From positions 1 to 19,063 of the forward strand of contig DATLRX010000022.1 of NCBI GenBank assembly GCA_035534435.1: a DNA stretch of 19,063 nt, in the 5' to 3' direction. The position numbers were made by a program, and so were the translations under genes. Positions 6,276-14,636 of the stretch are shown piece after piece. The notes under the pieces were generated by a model, which saw only the letters and a list, made by a program, of their open reading frames with translations, did no database searches and was not told where the DNA came from. Source of the stretch: Palsa-851 sp035534435. GTDB taxonomy: Bacteria > Chloroflexota > Dormibacteria > Aeolococcales > Aeolococcaceae. How positions within the stretch are numbered: position 1 is the first letter of the stretch; every line of letters begins with the position of its first letter.

Positions 6276-7697
6276 TCAGCGCGCGACGCGGGCCGATCGC
6301 CGCTCGCGCCTTGGCGCGTGCGACCACGCGCCATCGACCGCTTTGACCTCGCCGCCGAGCGATGGAGCCGTGGCGACATGACCGGTGCGAACGTAGCGTT
6401 CGTGGTTGACCTCCAGACGCTGAGGCTCATACACGTAATTGACCATCACGCCGAGAGAGTGATGCCCCATCGACGACAGATCACCGCCGGGATTGATACG
6501 GTCGAGGCGGGCGCCATTCGAGAGGTGGAAGTGACCCACGCTGTCGGCGACACGCATGCCCGCTTTCACATGCATGAGGTACGCAAGTGCGAGGCGTCCG
6601 GCGATCCGGGCAACCACAGGGTCGTACGGACCGGGTGCGTCGAGAAGCCGTACCAAAGCATCGAGTTCGTCTTGTGACGAGGCCAGCCGCCGAAGTTCGT
6701 CGTGATGCCCGGCGGTGAGCGCGCGCAGCCGCTCGTCGGTGAAGTCGTCGGCGCTGCGCCGGTCCACGATTGCCCGCGCGAGGCCGGGCACTGGCGACAG
6801 CGTCGCGTACGTCCGTAGCGCGGGCAGCTCGACTGAGAGTTCGCGCACCACTTGTTTGATCAGAAAGTTGCCAAAGGAGATGCCGCGCAGGCCGGGCTGA
6901 CAATCGCTGATCGAGTAGAAGACCGCGGTGTGCGCTGTATGAGCGTCAGCGATGGGGCGTTGCCCATCAAGGAGCGGAGCGATTGCACTGGGCAGTTCGC
7001 GAGTGAGCGCGATCTCCACAAAGATCAGCGGTTCTCCCGGAAGGAGCGGATGGAAGAACGCGAAGCAACGCCGATCGCCGGCCAACCGCAGGCGCAGGTC
7101 GTCCCAGCCGTGGATCTCGTGCACAGCCTCGTAGGCGATCAGCCGCTCAAGCGTCGCCGCCGACGTTCCCCAGCTGATCTGCTCGAGACGGAGGAACCCG
7201 CCGTTGAACCACGACGAGAGGAGATGGCGCAGGTCCGCGTCGACGGGGCGCAGGTGCGGGCGTGTCGGGAGCAGGCCCAGGAGCTGCCCGCGGAGCTTGA
7301 CCAGCGCTGCGGCGCCGCCGCCAACAAGGTTGAGACGCCGGAACAGCTCCTGGCGAGGCGCTTCGGTCGCCGCGGCGAGGGCCATCACCGCCTCGTCCGT
7401 GGGATCCGACCGCCAGCGGGCGACGGCTGCGGCCACCGCCTCGGGCGGAGGCGAGAACTCGCCGGCGAGCACTTCGAGGAATTCGGTGGTCTCGGCGTTG
7501 TTCATTCGCTCGAGCGCGCGCACCACTTCGGTTGCGAGCGCCAGACCCGATGCCTCGCCACGCCGCGCGATCAGACGCCGGCACAGTGCCGCAAGGTTCG
7601 CCGTGCTGGTGGTATTGCCGAGCGCGCGTCCCAACATCGCGCGCCCGCGTTCGGCGACCCCGGTCACATGCTCCAACCAGGACAGGGGCGGGCTCAC
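6276..7697 (-). CDS. Malonyl-CoA decarboxylase
   Basis: 473 residues from the GTG at 7697. The enzyme removes CO2 from malonyl-CoA to give acetyl-CoA. An N-terminal helical domain (to about residue 150) precedes a GNAT-like catalytic domain. The catalytic signature FYSIS-x-C-Q-x-G-L with Ser264 and FHLSNGA with His391 corresponds to the Ser/His pair of the human enzyme. W-G-T-S, ISFGNFLIKQV and MVNYVY are also typical. I chose the GTG that overlaps the GntR stop as GTGA; a longer frame from 7730 would invade the regulator by 37 bp. Translational coupling to a FadR-type regulator recalls malonate loci, where a GntR regulator (MatR) controls the decarboxylase. The C-terminal tail is Arg-rich. 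Confidence 0.92.
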   Translation of the reverse strand: MSPPLSWLEHVTGVAERGRAMLGRALGNTTSTANLAALCRRLIARRGEASGLALATEVVRALERMNNAETTEFLEVLAGEFSPPPEAVAAAVARWRSDPTDEAVMALAAATEAPRQELFRRLNLVGGGAAALVKLRGQLLGLLPTRPHLRPVDADLRHLLSSWFNGGFLRLEQISWGTSAATLERLIAYEAVHEIHGWDDLRLRLAGDRRCFAFFHPLLPGEPLIFVEIALTRELPSAIAPLLDGQRPIADAHTAHTAVFYSISDCQPGLRGISFGNFLIKQVVRELSVELPALRTYATLSPVPGLARAIVDRRSADDFTDERLRALTAGHHDELRRLASSQDELDALVRLLDAPGPYDPVVARIAGRLALAYLMHVKAGMRVADSVGHFHLSNGARLDRINPGGDLSSMGHHSLGVMVNYVYEPQRLEVNHERYVRTGHVATAPSLGGEVKAVDGAWSHAPRRERRSARVAR

Positions 7698-8422
7698 GGA
7701 ACGACTGGATCGTCTATCGGTGGGTCCCACCGAAGCAGCGCGACGTCGGCGACCTGGCGCAGATGCGCGCGCATGGCCTCCGCGGCCTGCTCGACGTCCC
7801 GAGCATCGATCGCATCCAGGATGCGCCGGTGGGCCAGCAGTGAATTCCTGGGACGACCGGGCTCGGCGAGCGATTCCACGCGAGTTTCATGTATCGCCAG
7901 AGCCAAGCCGTCGATCACGTGTTCGAGCACCTTGTTCTTTCCGGCGCGATGGATCGCATGGTGGAACGCCGCGTCCCCGTCGATCCCAAGCCCAGCTGAC
8001 GCGATTTCAGCCTCCATTGCGACCAAACCCGCCCGCATCGCTGCGAGGTCGGCCTCGGTGCGCCGAGTCGCCGCAAGCTCAGCCAGCCGGACCTCGAGGA
8101 GTTCGCGTGCTTCGAGAACTTCCGGCAACCGGGATCGCCGCTCCACGAGCTTGTGGAGCACACCGCCGAACCCGCGGCTGCGCCGGAGGAAGACTCCCCC
8201 GCCGTGGCGAACCTCGATGAAACCCTGCGCCTCGAGCACGGCGAGGGCCTGCCGCAGCGACGCACGGCTGACCTCGAGGCGCGAGGCCAGCTCACGCTCG
8301 GGTGGAAAGCGTTCACCAACCCTGAGGTTGGACTGGACGACGAATTCGCCGAGGCGCTCGACCAGATCTTCATAAAGACGGGTGCGACCGAGGGGGCGGA
8401 GCGCGGAAGTGTCGAGGGTCAC
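7694..8422 (-). CDS. GntR-family regulator, FadR/FCD subfamily
   Basis: 242 residues. A winged helix-turn-helix spans about 14-80 with the GntR hallmark R-x-P-P-E-R-E-L-A and S-R-A-S-L-R-Q-A-L. The all-helical FCD domain follows, with likely metal or ligand residues Asp150, His154, His198 and His220. Such regulators usually sense small carboxylic acids and repress neighbouring catabolic genes. It is first in the leftward operon and divergent from the ABC-importer operon, so it likely controls both. The GTG start is preceded by CCGAGG at unusually close spacing; AATAAT (8431-8436 read on the minus strand) may be its -10, leaving an almost leaderless message. The effector is probably the imported acid or its CoA ester, by inference. 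Confidence 0.9.
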   Translation of the reverse strand: MTLDTSALRPLGRTRLYEDLVERLGEFVVQSNLRVGERFPPERELASRLEVSRASLRQALAVLEAQGFIEVRHGGGVFLRRSRGFGGVLHKLVERRSRLPEVLEARELLEVRLAELAATRRTEADLAAMRAGLVAMEAEIASAGLGIDGDAAFHHAIHRAGKNKVLEHVIDGLALAIHETRVESLAEPGRPRNSLLAHRRILDAIDARDVEQAAEAMRAHLRQVADVALLRWDPPIDDPVVP

Positions 8423-8446
8423 GACCTCGGATTATTGCGCAAAAAA

Positions 8447-8478
8447 GTGGACTACCCACCGACCCATTGACATAGTCA
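8447..8478. promoter_or_regulatory. Candidate GntR operators in the divergent promoter region
   Basis: Two short palindromes are visible. TGAC-ATA-GTCA (8468-8478) overlaps the -35 of the rightward promoter, and GTGG-ACTAC-CCAC (8447-8459) lies between the two start regions. FadR-type GntR proteins bind such short symmetric sites. Which one, if either, is the true operator cannot be decided here. Confidence 0.4.
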
Positions 8479-8496
8479 TCCACTGCGGAGCAGACT
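8467..8496 (+). promoter_or_regulatory. Promoter of the importer/CoA-transferase/dehydrogenase operon
   Basis: A perfect TTGACA (8467-8472) is followed after 18 bp by CAGACT (8491-8496), a weak -10. The expected transcription start near 8503 leaves a leader of about 43 nt ending in GGAGG (8535-8539) before the GTG at 8546. Confidence 0.5.
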
Positions 8497-8545
8497 GCCC
8501 GGCAGTAATCGGGGTGGCCCTGCTGGGCCTGATCGGAGGTTGACA

Positions 8546-9850
8546 GTGTCGCCGAGAGCCATAACCCGGATCCCGCGTACGCGTGCGCCGAAACGCCTGC
8601 TGACCGGTATTGCGGCGGCGATGTTCGTCGCCGCGTGTGGCAGTTCGAGTCCGTCAGGTGGTTCGGGCGGGGGAACGATCACGACTGACAGTGCGGGCCA
8701 TGTCTCGTACGGCGTCCTGTCCTGCTTCACCGGCCCGCTCGCGGTCCTCGGGCAGGCGATGCTCCAGGGATCCCAGGTAGCCCAGAAAGTCATCAACGAC
8801 AGCGGCGGCGTTCTGGGCAAGCAGCTTGACCTCAGTCACGCGGATACCCAATGCGATGAGGCTGACGCAGTGCCGGCGGTACGCCAACTCCTGTCGTCCG
8901 ACAACGTCACCGGAATCATCGGGCCGGAGACACAGGAGATCGCAGCGGTTGCCCCCATCGTGAGCGCCGCCAAGATCCCGACAGAATTCCAAGGCGGAAG
9001 CACAGCCTTCGACAAGAACACGAACCCGTACCTCTGGCGGGACAGCCCATCCGACTCACAGCTCGGGGTCGCAATGGCGCTCTACGCGCATCAGAAGGGC
9101 TACAAGACCGCGGCGTTGCTCTTCTCGTCGGACATCGCGCAGCAGACGATCCCAAAGCCCATCACCGCGACGTGGTTGAAGTTCGGCAACACAATTGTCT
9201 CCAACATCACGGTCGCGCCTGGACAGACCTCATATCTCACCGAGGTGCAACAGATCATCGCCGCGCATCCCGACGTGATCTTCACTCAGCTCGACCCGCA
9301 GACCGCGGCAGTCATGTTCCAAAACTTCAAGGAGCTCGACAACCTTGCGATTCCGATTGTCGGAACGGACGTGACGAGCGGTAACGACTACCTCAAGGCG
9401 ATCACGTATCCCATCGCACATGACCACCTCGTCTCGGTCTACGGCACCAACGCGACCGGTGCCGCAGCGGACAACTTCGCCGCGGCCTTCGCCGCACAGA
9501 ACGGCGCCAATGCGCAACCGATCGCCGGTGCGAACTACGCGTACGACGCGGTGATCAGCCTCGCGCTTGCAATGGACAAGGCAGGCACCACCAGCGGCCC
9601 CGCGGTCATCGCCGCGATGAAGCAGGTCACGAATCCACCCGGTACGCCCTGCGACACGTACAAGGCTTGCCTCGCGGGCATCAAGGCTGGCACGAAGATC
9701 AAGATGGATGGAGCCAGCGGCGACCTCATCTTCAACGCGTACAACAACGTCTTCGGCCCGTACGGGGCATTCCAGGCCGACGCGAGCACCGGTGCCGAGT
9801 CGCAGATCGCGCTGCTTTCCGCCGCCGACCTTGCCGCGGCCACTCCCTGA
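8546..9850 (+). CDS. ABC importer substrate-binding lipoprotein, HAAT (branched-chain amino acid) family
   Basis: 434 residues from GTG 8546, chosen because GGAGG sits 6 bases upstream; a TTG at 8540 would touch that site. A basic n-region, a hydrophobic core and the lipobox V-A-A-C (Cys31) mark a lipoprotein anchored outside the membrane. A Ser/Gly linker follows. The rest is a type I periplasmic-binding fold (Peripla_BP_6/Leu-Ile-Val-binding type) with SCFTGPLAVLGQAMLQG near the mature N-terminus. Two cysteines in PCDTYKAC near the C-terminus probably form a disulfide. HAAT binding proteins take branched amino acids, but many bind aromatic acids, urea or dicarboxylates, so the ligand is open. 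The neighbouring CoA-transferase and decarboxylase favour an acid. It heads the operon. Confidence 0.9.
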   Translation: MSPRAITRIPRTRAPKRLLTGIAAAMFVAACGSSSPSGGSGGGTITTDSAGHVSYGVLSCFTGPLAVLGQAMLQGSQVAQKVINDSGGVLGKQLDLSHADTQCDEADAVPAVRQLLSSDNVTGIIGPETQEIAAVAPIVSAAKIPTEFQGGSTAFDKNTNPYLWRDSPSDSQLGVAMALYAHQKGYKTAALLFSSDIAQQTIPKPITATWLKFGNTIVSNITVAPGQTSYLTEVQQIIAAHPDVIFTQLDPQTAAVMFQNFKELDNLAIPIVGTDVTSGNDYLKAITYPIAHDHLVSVYGTNATGAAADNFAAAFAAQNGANAQPIAGANYAYDAVISLALAMDKAGTTSGPAVIAAMKQVTNPPGTPCDTYKACLAGIKAGTKIKMDGASGDLIFNAYNNVFGPYGAFQADASTGAESQIALLSAADLAAATP

Positions 9851-9857
9851 CGCAGCG

Positions 9858-9890
9858 GGGGCAACGCACACGGCCCTGGTGCGTTGCCCC
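9858..9890 (+). terminator. Strong intercistronic stem-loop (partial terminator or mRNA stabiliser)
   Basis: GGGGCAACGCAC (9858-9869) pairs perfectly with GTGCGTTGCCCC (9879-9890) around a 9-nt loop, just after the binding-protein stop. There is no T-run, so it is more likely to protect the upstream mRNA or partly attenuate transcription. That would give more binding protein than permease, as is common in ABC import operons. Confidence 0.65.
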
Positions 9891-9946
9891 TGCATCATCC
9901 CATCCGGTCTCGCGACGGCCGGACAACGCGCTGGAGAACTCGCCTA

Positions 9947-10828
9947 GTGCATGAGGTCCTCCTCACACTCGGTTTCGGCTTGGTCGCTGCAGCGATTCTC
10001 TCACTGTCAGCGCTTGCCTTCACACTCGAGTACTCGGTCACGAACGTCGCCAACCTCTCACACGGTGAGATCCTTACCGTCGGCGCCTACTGTGCATATC
10101 TCGTGCAGCAGCATGGCGGCGGGGTCATTCTTTCGGGGCTCGCTGCCGCCGCCGGAGGTGGTGCGCTCGCGCTGGCAGTGCATGCCAGCGTTGTCGACAG
10201 ATTCGTGCGCAGAGGCATCGGCGGATTACCGACATTCATAGCGACGCTGGGAGTCTCGCTCGTCATCCAGAATGTGCTCGTCATCATCTTCGGCGCATCC
10301 AACCTCGGCTACGCGGTACCGCAAGGAGCGCCGCGCACGATCGGCCCATTCCTCTGGACGGACACCGAGATCCAGATCATGGTGTCCGCGGTGCTGATCA
10401 CGGTGTTGCTCTACCTGATCGTCCAGCACACCCGTTTCGGCAAGTCGCTACGCGCGGTATCGCAGAACCGTTCACTGGCCCGAGTTTCCGGAATCAATGC
10501 GAACAGGGTCGCGTCGTTGACCTGGTTGCTTGCCGGGCTCATCGGTGGCTACGCCGGATTCATCCTCGCCGAGAGCGTTGGTACGTTCAGCCCGTACTCC
10601 GGATTCAGCTTCTTTCTCATCACGCTCACGGCGGCAGTCGCGGGCGGGCTCGGCAAGGCGGTGGGCACGCTCGTCGGCGGCATCATCGTCGGCATCGCGC
10701 TCGAGTTCTTCGGTGGGTATCTCAGCGCCAGCTACAACCTCGCATTCGCGTTCGCAATCCTGTCGCTGGTGATCCTGGTCCGACCTCGGGGCCTCTTCGT
10801 CGGTGGGAGGCGCAGCGTCTTCGAATGA
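9947..10828 (+). CDS. livH: HAAT ABC importer permease, LivH type
   Basis: 293 residues from GTG 9947, with GGAG ten bases upstream; upstream in-frame codons encode a basic non-membrane stretch, so a longer start is unlikely. Some eight hydrophobic segments are visible. The NVANLSHGEILTVGAY stretch after the first helix is a LivH hallmark. The cytoplasmic EAA-like loop that contacts the ATPases lies around SQNRSLARVSGINANR. It forms the inner-membrane channel with the next gene product. The stop overlaps the next start (ATGA). The substrate follows the binding protein and is unknown. Confidence 0.9.
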   Translation: MHEVLLTLGFGLVAAAILSLSALAFTLEYSVTNVANLSHGEILTVGAYCAYLVQQHGGGVILSGLAAAAGGGALALAVHASVVDRFVRRGIGGLPTFIATLGVSLVIQNVLVIIFGASNLGYAVPQGAPRTIGPFLWTDTEIQIMVSAVLITVLLYLIVQHTRFGKSLRAVSQNRSLARVSGINANRVASLTWLLAGLIGGYAGFILAESVGTFSPYSGFSFFLITLTAAVAGGLGKAVGTLVGGIIVGIALEFFGGYLSASYNLAFAFAILSLVILVRPRGLFVGGRRSVFE

Positions 10829-11838
10829 TCAACTATGTGGTCTCAGTGCTCACCGAGGGCTCGATCTTCGCAATCATGGCGCTGGGACTCAACATCATCT
10901 GGGGGTGGTCGGGCGACTTCGACCTGGCGTTCTACGGCTATGTCGCTCTCGGCGCATACATGACGCTTGCTCTGACTATCGGAGCGCCGACTGAGCCGAC
11001 CACGTACATCCTCGGGCAGACCCTTCCATTTCCTCTCGCCGTCGCGATCGCGGTGGTCAGCACGATGGTCCTTGCGTTCATCGTGGGCGCGATCGCGCTT
11101 CGTCACCTCCGCGGCATCTATTTCTCGATCGTCACGCTCGGTGCCGTGTATGTCCTGTACGTCTTCGCCGGTCAGTTCGTGCCACTTTTCAACGGCTATA
11201 ACGGGCTCTCGGGACTATTCGACCCGATGGGGGACTCCTTCGGACTCGACTTCAACTCCTGGCCATTCTTCTATCTCGGGTTCTGCGCCGCCGTCCTCAT
11301 TGCTGTGTTGGTCATCGTCACGCGCCTGAGCGGCAGCCGGTTCGGGCTCGCGCTGCGAAGTCTGCGTGAGGATGAGCGGGCGGCTGCCGCGTTCGGACGC
11401 AACATCTACCTGATGAAACTCAAGGCGTATGTCATCGGCGCGGGAATCGGAGGGTTGGGTGGAGGACTCTTCGCGGGATATCTGAGTGCTTTCAACCCCT
11501 CTGCATGGTCACCGGTCGAAACCATCGTCCTCTATGCCGCGATCCTCGTCGGCGGCCGGGGCAGCAACCGCGGCGTCGTGCTGGGGGTCGCGGTGATGGT
11601 CATGGGCCTGCAGGAGGCGACGCGCTACCTCCCCGAGATCGCCAACCAGCCCAGCTTCGCACCCGCATTTCGACTCATCCTCACCGGCATCGTCCTTGTG
11701 CTGTTCATCAGGTTCCGTCCGCAAGGACTCCTTCCTGAGCGCCGCATGCGCGACGAGGATCCGGCTGACAGAGGCGGTGCAGCCCTTCCTGTCGAGACCC
11801 CGATCGTCGGGCCGTCGCTCGACACCGGTGCGGCATGA
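10825..11838 (+). CDS. livM: HAAT ABC importer permease, LivM type
   Basis: 337 residues with about nine hydrophobic segments. LRGIYFSIVTLGAVY and the EAA-like loop around LREDERAAAAFGRN are typical of LivM. It pairs with the LivH-type permease. Both ends are 4-bp ATGA overlaps, with the LivH-type gene before and the LivG-type gene after, so the genes are translationally coupled. A polar tail of about 35 residues after the last helix (from about P-E-R-R-M-R) is longer than strictly needed. Confidence 0.9.
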   Translation: MINYVVSVLTEGSIFAIMALGLNIIWGWSGDFDLAFYGYVALGAYMTLALTIGAPTEPTTYILGQTLPFPLAVAIAVVSTMVLAFIVGAIALRHLRGIYFSIVTLGAVYVLYVFAGQFVPLFNGYNGLSGLFDPMGDSFGLDFNSWPFFYLGFCAAVLIAVLVIVTRLSGSRFGLALRSLREDERAAAAFGRNIYLMKLKAYVIGAGIGGLGGGLFAGYLSAFNPSAWSPVETIVLYAAILVGGRGSNRGVVLGVAVMVMGLQEATRYLPEIANQPSFAPAFRLILTGIVLVLFIRFRPQGLLPERRMRDEDPADRGGAALPVETPIVGPSLDTGAA

Positions 11839-12623
11839 CAGCGTTGTTGGAAGTCGAGGATCTGCACAAGCACTTCGGCGGTGTTCAGGCGGTCACCGCC
11901 TGTTCATTCACTGTTGCTGAGGGCCAGATCACCGGACTCATCGGGCCCAACGGTGCAGGGAAGAGCACGGCCATCGACCTCATCTCCGGATTCAAGATCC
12001 CTGACACGGGAAAGGTCCGGTTCGAGGGCAAGGAGGTACAGGGCAAGCCGCCACACCACATCGCGCGGATGGGATTGACCCGGACCTTTCAAAGTCCCCG
12101 CGAGTGGCCCGGGCTCAGCGTTCTCGAGAACCTCATACTCGCGTGCTTCGAGCCTCGCCGCGAGCGGTTCTGGCGATCACTCTTCGGTCCGTCGCGAGCG
12201 GAGAGGCTGCGCGCCGACGAGCAGTTGCTTCGTGCTCGAGTCATCCTGGAGGAGTTCGGGCTCTTCCATCTTCGCAACGAGCGAGCCGGCAACCTCAGTG
12301 GTGGACAGAAGCGACTCCTGGAGTTCGGACGGATACGCATGGCTGCACCCCGGTTGGTCATCCTTGACGAGCCGATGGGTGGAGTCAACCCTGTGCTTGG
12401 TGAGCGTATGGCAGTCGCGGTGCTCGGTTTCGTCAAGACCGGAACGTCCGTCGTCATCGTCGAACACAATCTGCCGTTCATCGAACGCGTGACCGACCAG
12501 GTGGTTGTGATGGCTGCTGGGAAGGTGATCGCCGAGGCGCCATTTGACGAACTCCGTGGTAACCCGGCTGTCGTCGATGCCTACCTCGGAGAGACGCCCG
12601 AATATGACGACGCAGACGACTGA
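11835..12623 (+). CDS. livG: HAAT ABC importer ATPase, LivG type
   Basis: 262 residues. Walker A GPNGAGKST (37-45), Q-loop Gln86, signature LSGGQ (154-158), Walker B LVILDEP (174-180) and switch His211 are all present, so an active ATPase is expected. The insert between the Q-loop and signature (about 90-150) and the R-T-F-Q pattern are characteristic of LivG. The start overlaps the LivM-type stop as ATGA. Confidence 0.93.
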   Translation: MTALLEVEDLHKHFGGVQAVTACSFTVAEGQITGLIGPNGAGKSTAIDLISGFKIPDTGKVRFEGKEVQGKPPHHIARMGLTRTFQSPREWPGLSVLENLILACFEPRRERFWRSLFGPSRAERLRADEQLLRARVILEEFGLFHLRNERAGNLSGGQKRLLEFGRIRMAAPRLVILDEPMGGVNPVLGERMAVAVLGFVKTGTSVVIVEHNLPFIERVTDQVVVMAAGKVIAEAPFDELRGNPAVVDAYLGETPEYDDADD

Positions 12624-13359
12624 TCCCACCTCGACAGACACCGCGGTGGTCGCCGCCCTTGATGTGAGCGGTCTCACCGCCGGCTACGGCGGACCGCCCA
12701 TCGTCGAGGACGTGAGCATCCGCGCTCACCGCGGTGCCATCACAGCAATCGTCGGTCCCAATGGAGCGGGCAAGTCGACACTGCTCAAGGCGATTGCCGG
12801 CGTGATCAGTCCCAAGTCGGGGACGATTGCCGTTGAGGGTCGTGACGCCACCGGCTTGCCCTCCGAGAAGCTCGTTCGCCGCGGTATCGCTTACGTCCCG
12901 CAGGTGGCCAATGTCTTCCCTCAACTCTCCGTGCAGGAGAACCTCGAGATGGGCGGATACAGCCGCAGGAGCGGCTTGCGGGAACGAGTCGATGAGCTGT
13001 ACGAACTGTTTCCTGATCTCAAGGCGGCGCATCGACGCCACGCGGAGACTCTGAGCGGCGGGCAGCGCACGATGCTTGCGATGGCTCGGGGGCTGATGGT
13101 CGACCCGGCTGTGCTCCTGCTCGATGAACCGTCCGCCGGTCTCTCCCCACGGTTCCAGAACGCCGTATGGGAGCGTATCGAACAGGTGCGAGCGACCAAT
13201 GTGGCCGTGTTGGTCGTCGAGCAGAACACTCGCGAGACCCTGCGTCATGCGCAGTGGGCGTATGTGCTCGTACTCGGGAGGAATCGCCTCGCGGGCCGCG
13301 GGCGCGAGCTGCTGCATAACGACGAGGTCGTCAAGCTCTACGTCGGCGTGCTGTCGTAG
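12604..13359 (+). CDS. livF: HAAT ABC importer ATPase, LivF type
   Basis: 251 residues from the ATG at 12604, which lies inside the end of the LivG-type gene (20-bp overlap) with GGAGAG about 10 bases upstream. Walker A GPNGAGKST (51-59), Q-loop Gln100, signature LSGGQ (150-154) and Walker B LLLDEP (171-176) are intact. The switch position reads V-V-E-Q-N, the Gln variant usual in LivF proteins. It forms the second nucleotide-binding half with the LivG-type protein. A longer frame from TTG 12544 is unlikely. Confidence 0.92.
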   Translation: MTTQTTDPTSTDTAVVAALDVSGLTAGYGGPPIVEDVSIRAHRGAITAIVGPNGAGKSTLLKAIAGVISPKSGTIAVEGRDATGLPSEKLVRRGIAYVPQVANVFPQLSVQENLEMGGYSRRSGLRERVDELYELFPDLKAAHRRHAETLSGGQRTMLAMARGLMVDPAVLLLDEPSAGLSPRFQNAVWERIEQVRATNVAVLVVEQNTRETLRHAQWAYVLVLGRNRLAGRGRELLHNDEVVKLYVGVLS

Positions 13360-13371
13360 GAGGGCGGTTCG

Positions 13372-14595
13372 ATGGACTCGGGATCTGCGCCGCCGCCGCC
13401 GTCATCGCCGGGACCCCTTGCGGGCGTGCGCATCCTCGATCTCTCGCGGATCCTGTCCGGCCCGTTTGCGACGATGGTGTTCGCCGACCTCGGCGCGGAT
13501 GTGATCAAGCTCGAGAATCCGCGGAGCGGGGATGACACGCGCGAGTGGGCTCCTCCATATCAGGGCGACCAGTCCGCGTACTTTCTCGCAGTGAACCGCA
13601 ACAAGCGCGGCATCGCAGTCGATCTGAAGTCGGCCGGGGGACGCGACATCGCGCTGCGCATCGCTGATCGCGCCGACGTCTTGGTTGAGAACTTCCGGCC
13701 CGGCACGGCGGCCCGGCTCGGGCTTGGCTACGACGAATTGAGCGCCCGGAATCCGCGGCTCATCTATGCGTCGATCTCAGGTTACGGGCAGAATGGGCCG
13801 TACGCGTCAGAGCCTGGTTACGACGCCATCGCCCAGGCGCTCAGCGGACTGATGAGCGTCACTGGCGAACCCGACGGAGCGCCCGTGCGCGTGGGCAACT
13901 CCGCCGCCGACCTCGGTGCTTCGATGTGGGCCGCCATCGGCATTCTCGCGGCGCTTCACGCGCGACATACGACGGGCCGTGGAGAGTGGATCGATATCTC
14001 GTTGCTTGACGGCCAGATCGCATCGCTGACCTACTTGGCCGGCGGTTACTTCGCGACGGGTAAGGTCCCGCAACGTTACGGGTCGGCGCACCCCAGCATC
14101 GTCCCGTACCAAGCTCTCCGCACCGCCGACGGGCACCTCATGGTCGCGGTGGGCAATGACACACTCTGGCAGCGATTCGCACCGCTCATCGGGCTCCCTG
14201 AACTCGTCGACGATCCCCGCTTCACGAGCAATCCAGCGCGCGTTGAGCACCGCAAAGCGTTGATACCGCTGCTCGAGTCGGCGCTGGCCGCCAAGGGCTC
14301 AGCTGCGTGGGCCGAAGAGCTGTCCGGTGCCGGAATCCCGGCGGGCGCGATCAACAGTATCGACGCCGCGCTTGTGCACCCGCAGGTGGTGGCCCGGAAC
14401 ATGGTTGTGACCGCGGAGCATCCCACGGCCGGCAGGCTGCGTATGACTGGATCGCCGATCAAGCTCTCGCGATACACGGCGAAGGTCCGGCGTCCGCCGC
14501 CAGAGCTCGGGGAGCACACCGATGAAGTCCTTCGCGAACTTGGATATAGCGCCCAGGACATCGCCGCCATGCGCGACGCGGGAGTCGTGTCGTGA
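13372..14595 (+). CDS. Class III (CaiB/BaiF) CoA-transferase
   Basis: 407 residues, normal for the family. The fold starts at about 15 with GPLAGVRILDLSRILSGPFA; the catalytic Asp is Asp180 in N-S-A-A-D-L-G-A. GDDTREWAPPY (53-63) is the pattern seen in the succinyl-CoA:glutarate/dicarboxylate CoA-transferase branch. It should move CoA from a donor such as succinyl-CoA or acetyl-CoA to a carboxylic acid. A Pro-rich start (residues 6-15) is not part of the domain. The gene follows the LivF-type gene by 12 bp with GGAGG in the gap, so it belongs to the import operon. With malonyl-CoA decarboxylase across the divergent promoter, it could make the thioester that enzyme uses. The acceptor is not proven. 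Confidence 0.9.
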   Translation: MDSGSAPPPPSSPGPLAGVRILDLSRILSGPFATMVFADLGADVIKLENPRSGDDTREWAPPYQGDQSAYFLAVNRNKRGIAVDLKSAGGRDIALRIADRADVLVENFRPGTAARLGLGYDELSARNPRLIYASISGYGQNGPYASEPGYDAIAQALSGLMSVTGEPDGAPVRVGNSAADLGASMWAAIGILAALHARHTTGRGEWIDISLLDGQIASLTYLAGGYFATGKVPQRYGSAHPSIVPYQALRTADGHLMVAVGNDTLWQRFAPLIGLPELVDDPRFTSNPARVEHRKALIPLLESALAAKGSAAWAEELSGAGIPAGAINSIDAALVHPQVVARNMVVTAEHPTAGRLRMTGSPIKLSRYTAKVRRPPPELGEHTDEVLRELGYSAQDIAAMRDAGVVS

Positions 14596-14636
14596 AGCGG
14601 AGCGAGTGAAGGTCGAAGCAGCACATCGGTACCCGC

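Noticed and set aside
6276..7730. Longer malonyl-CoA decarboxylase start at 7730
   Set aside because: It would overlap the regulator by 37 bp, whereas the GTG at 7697 gives a GTGA junction and a normal N-terminus.
6852..8375. 507-residue plus-strand frame
   Set aside because: It lies antisense to malonyl-CoA decarboxylase and the GntR gene, both well supported by motifs, and its sequence is low-complexity Arg/Ser-rich.
9884..9946. Longer LivH-type permease start at 9884
   Set aside because: The added residues are basic and non-hydrophobic, and the start would fall in the stem-loop; GTG 9947 has an upstream GGAG.
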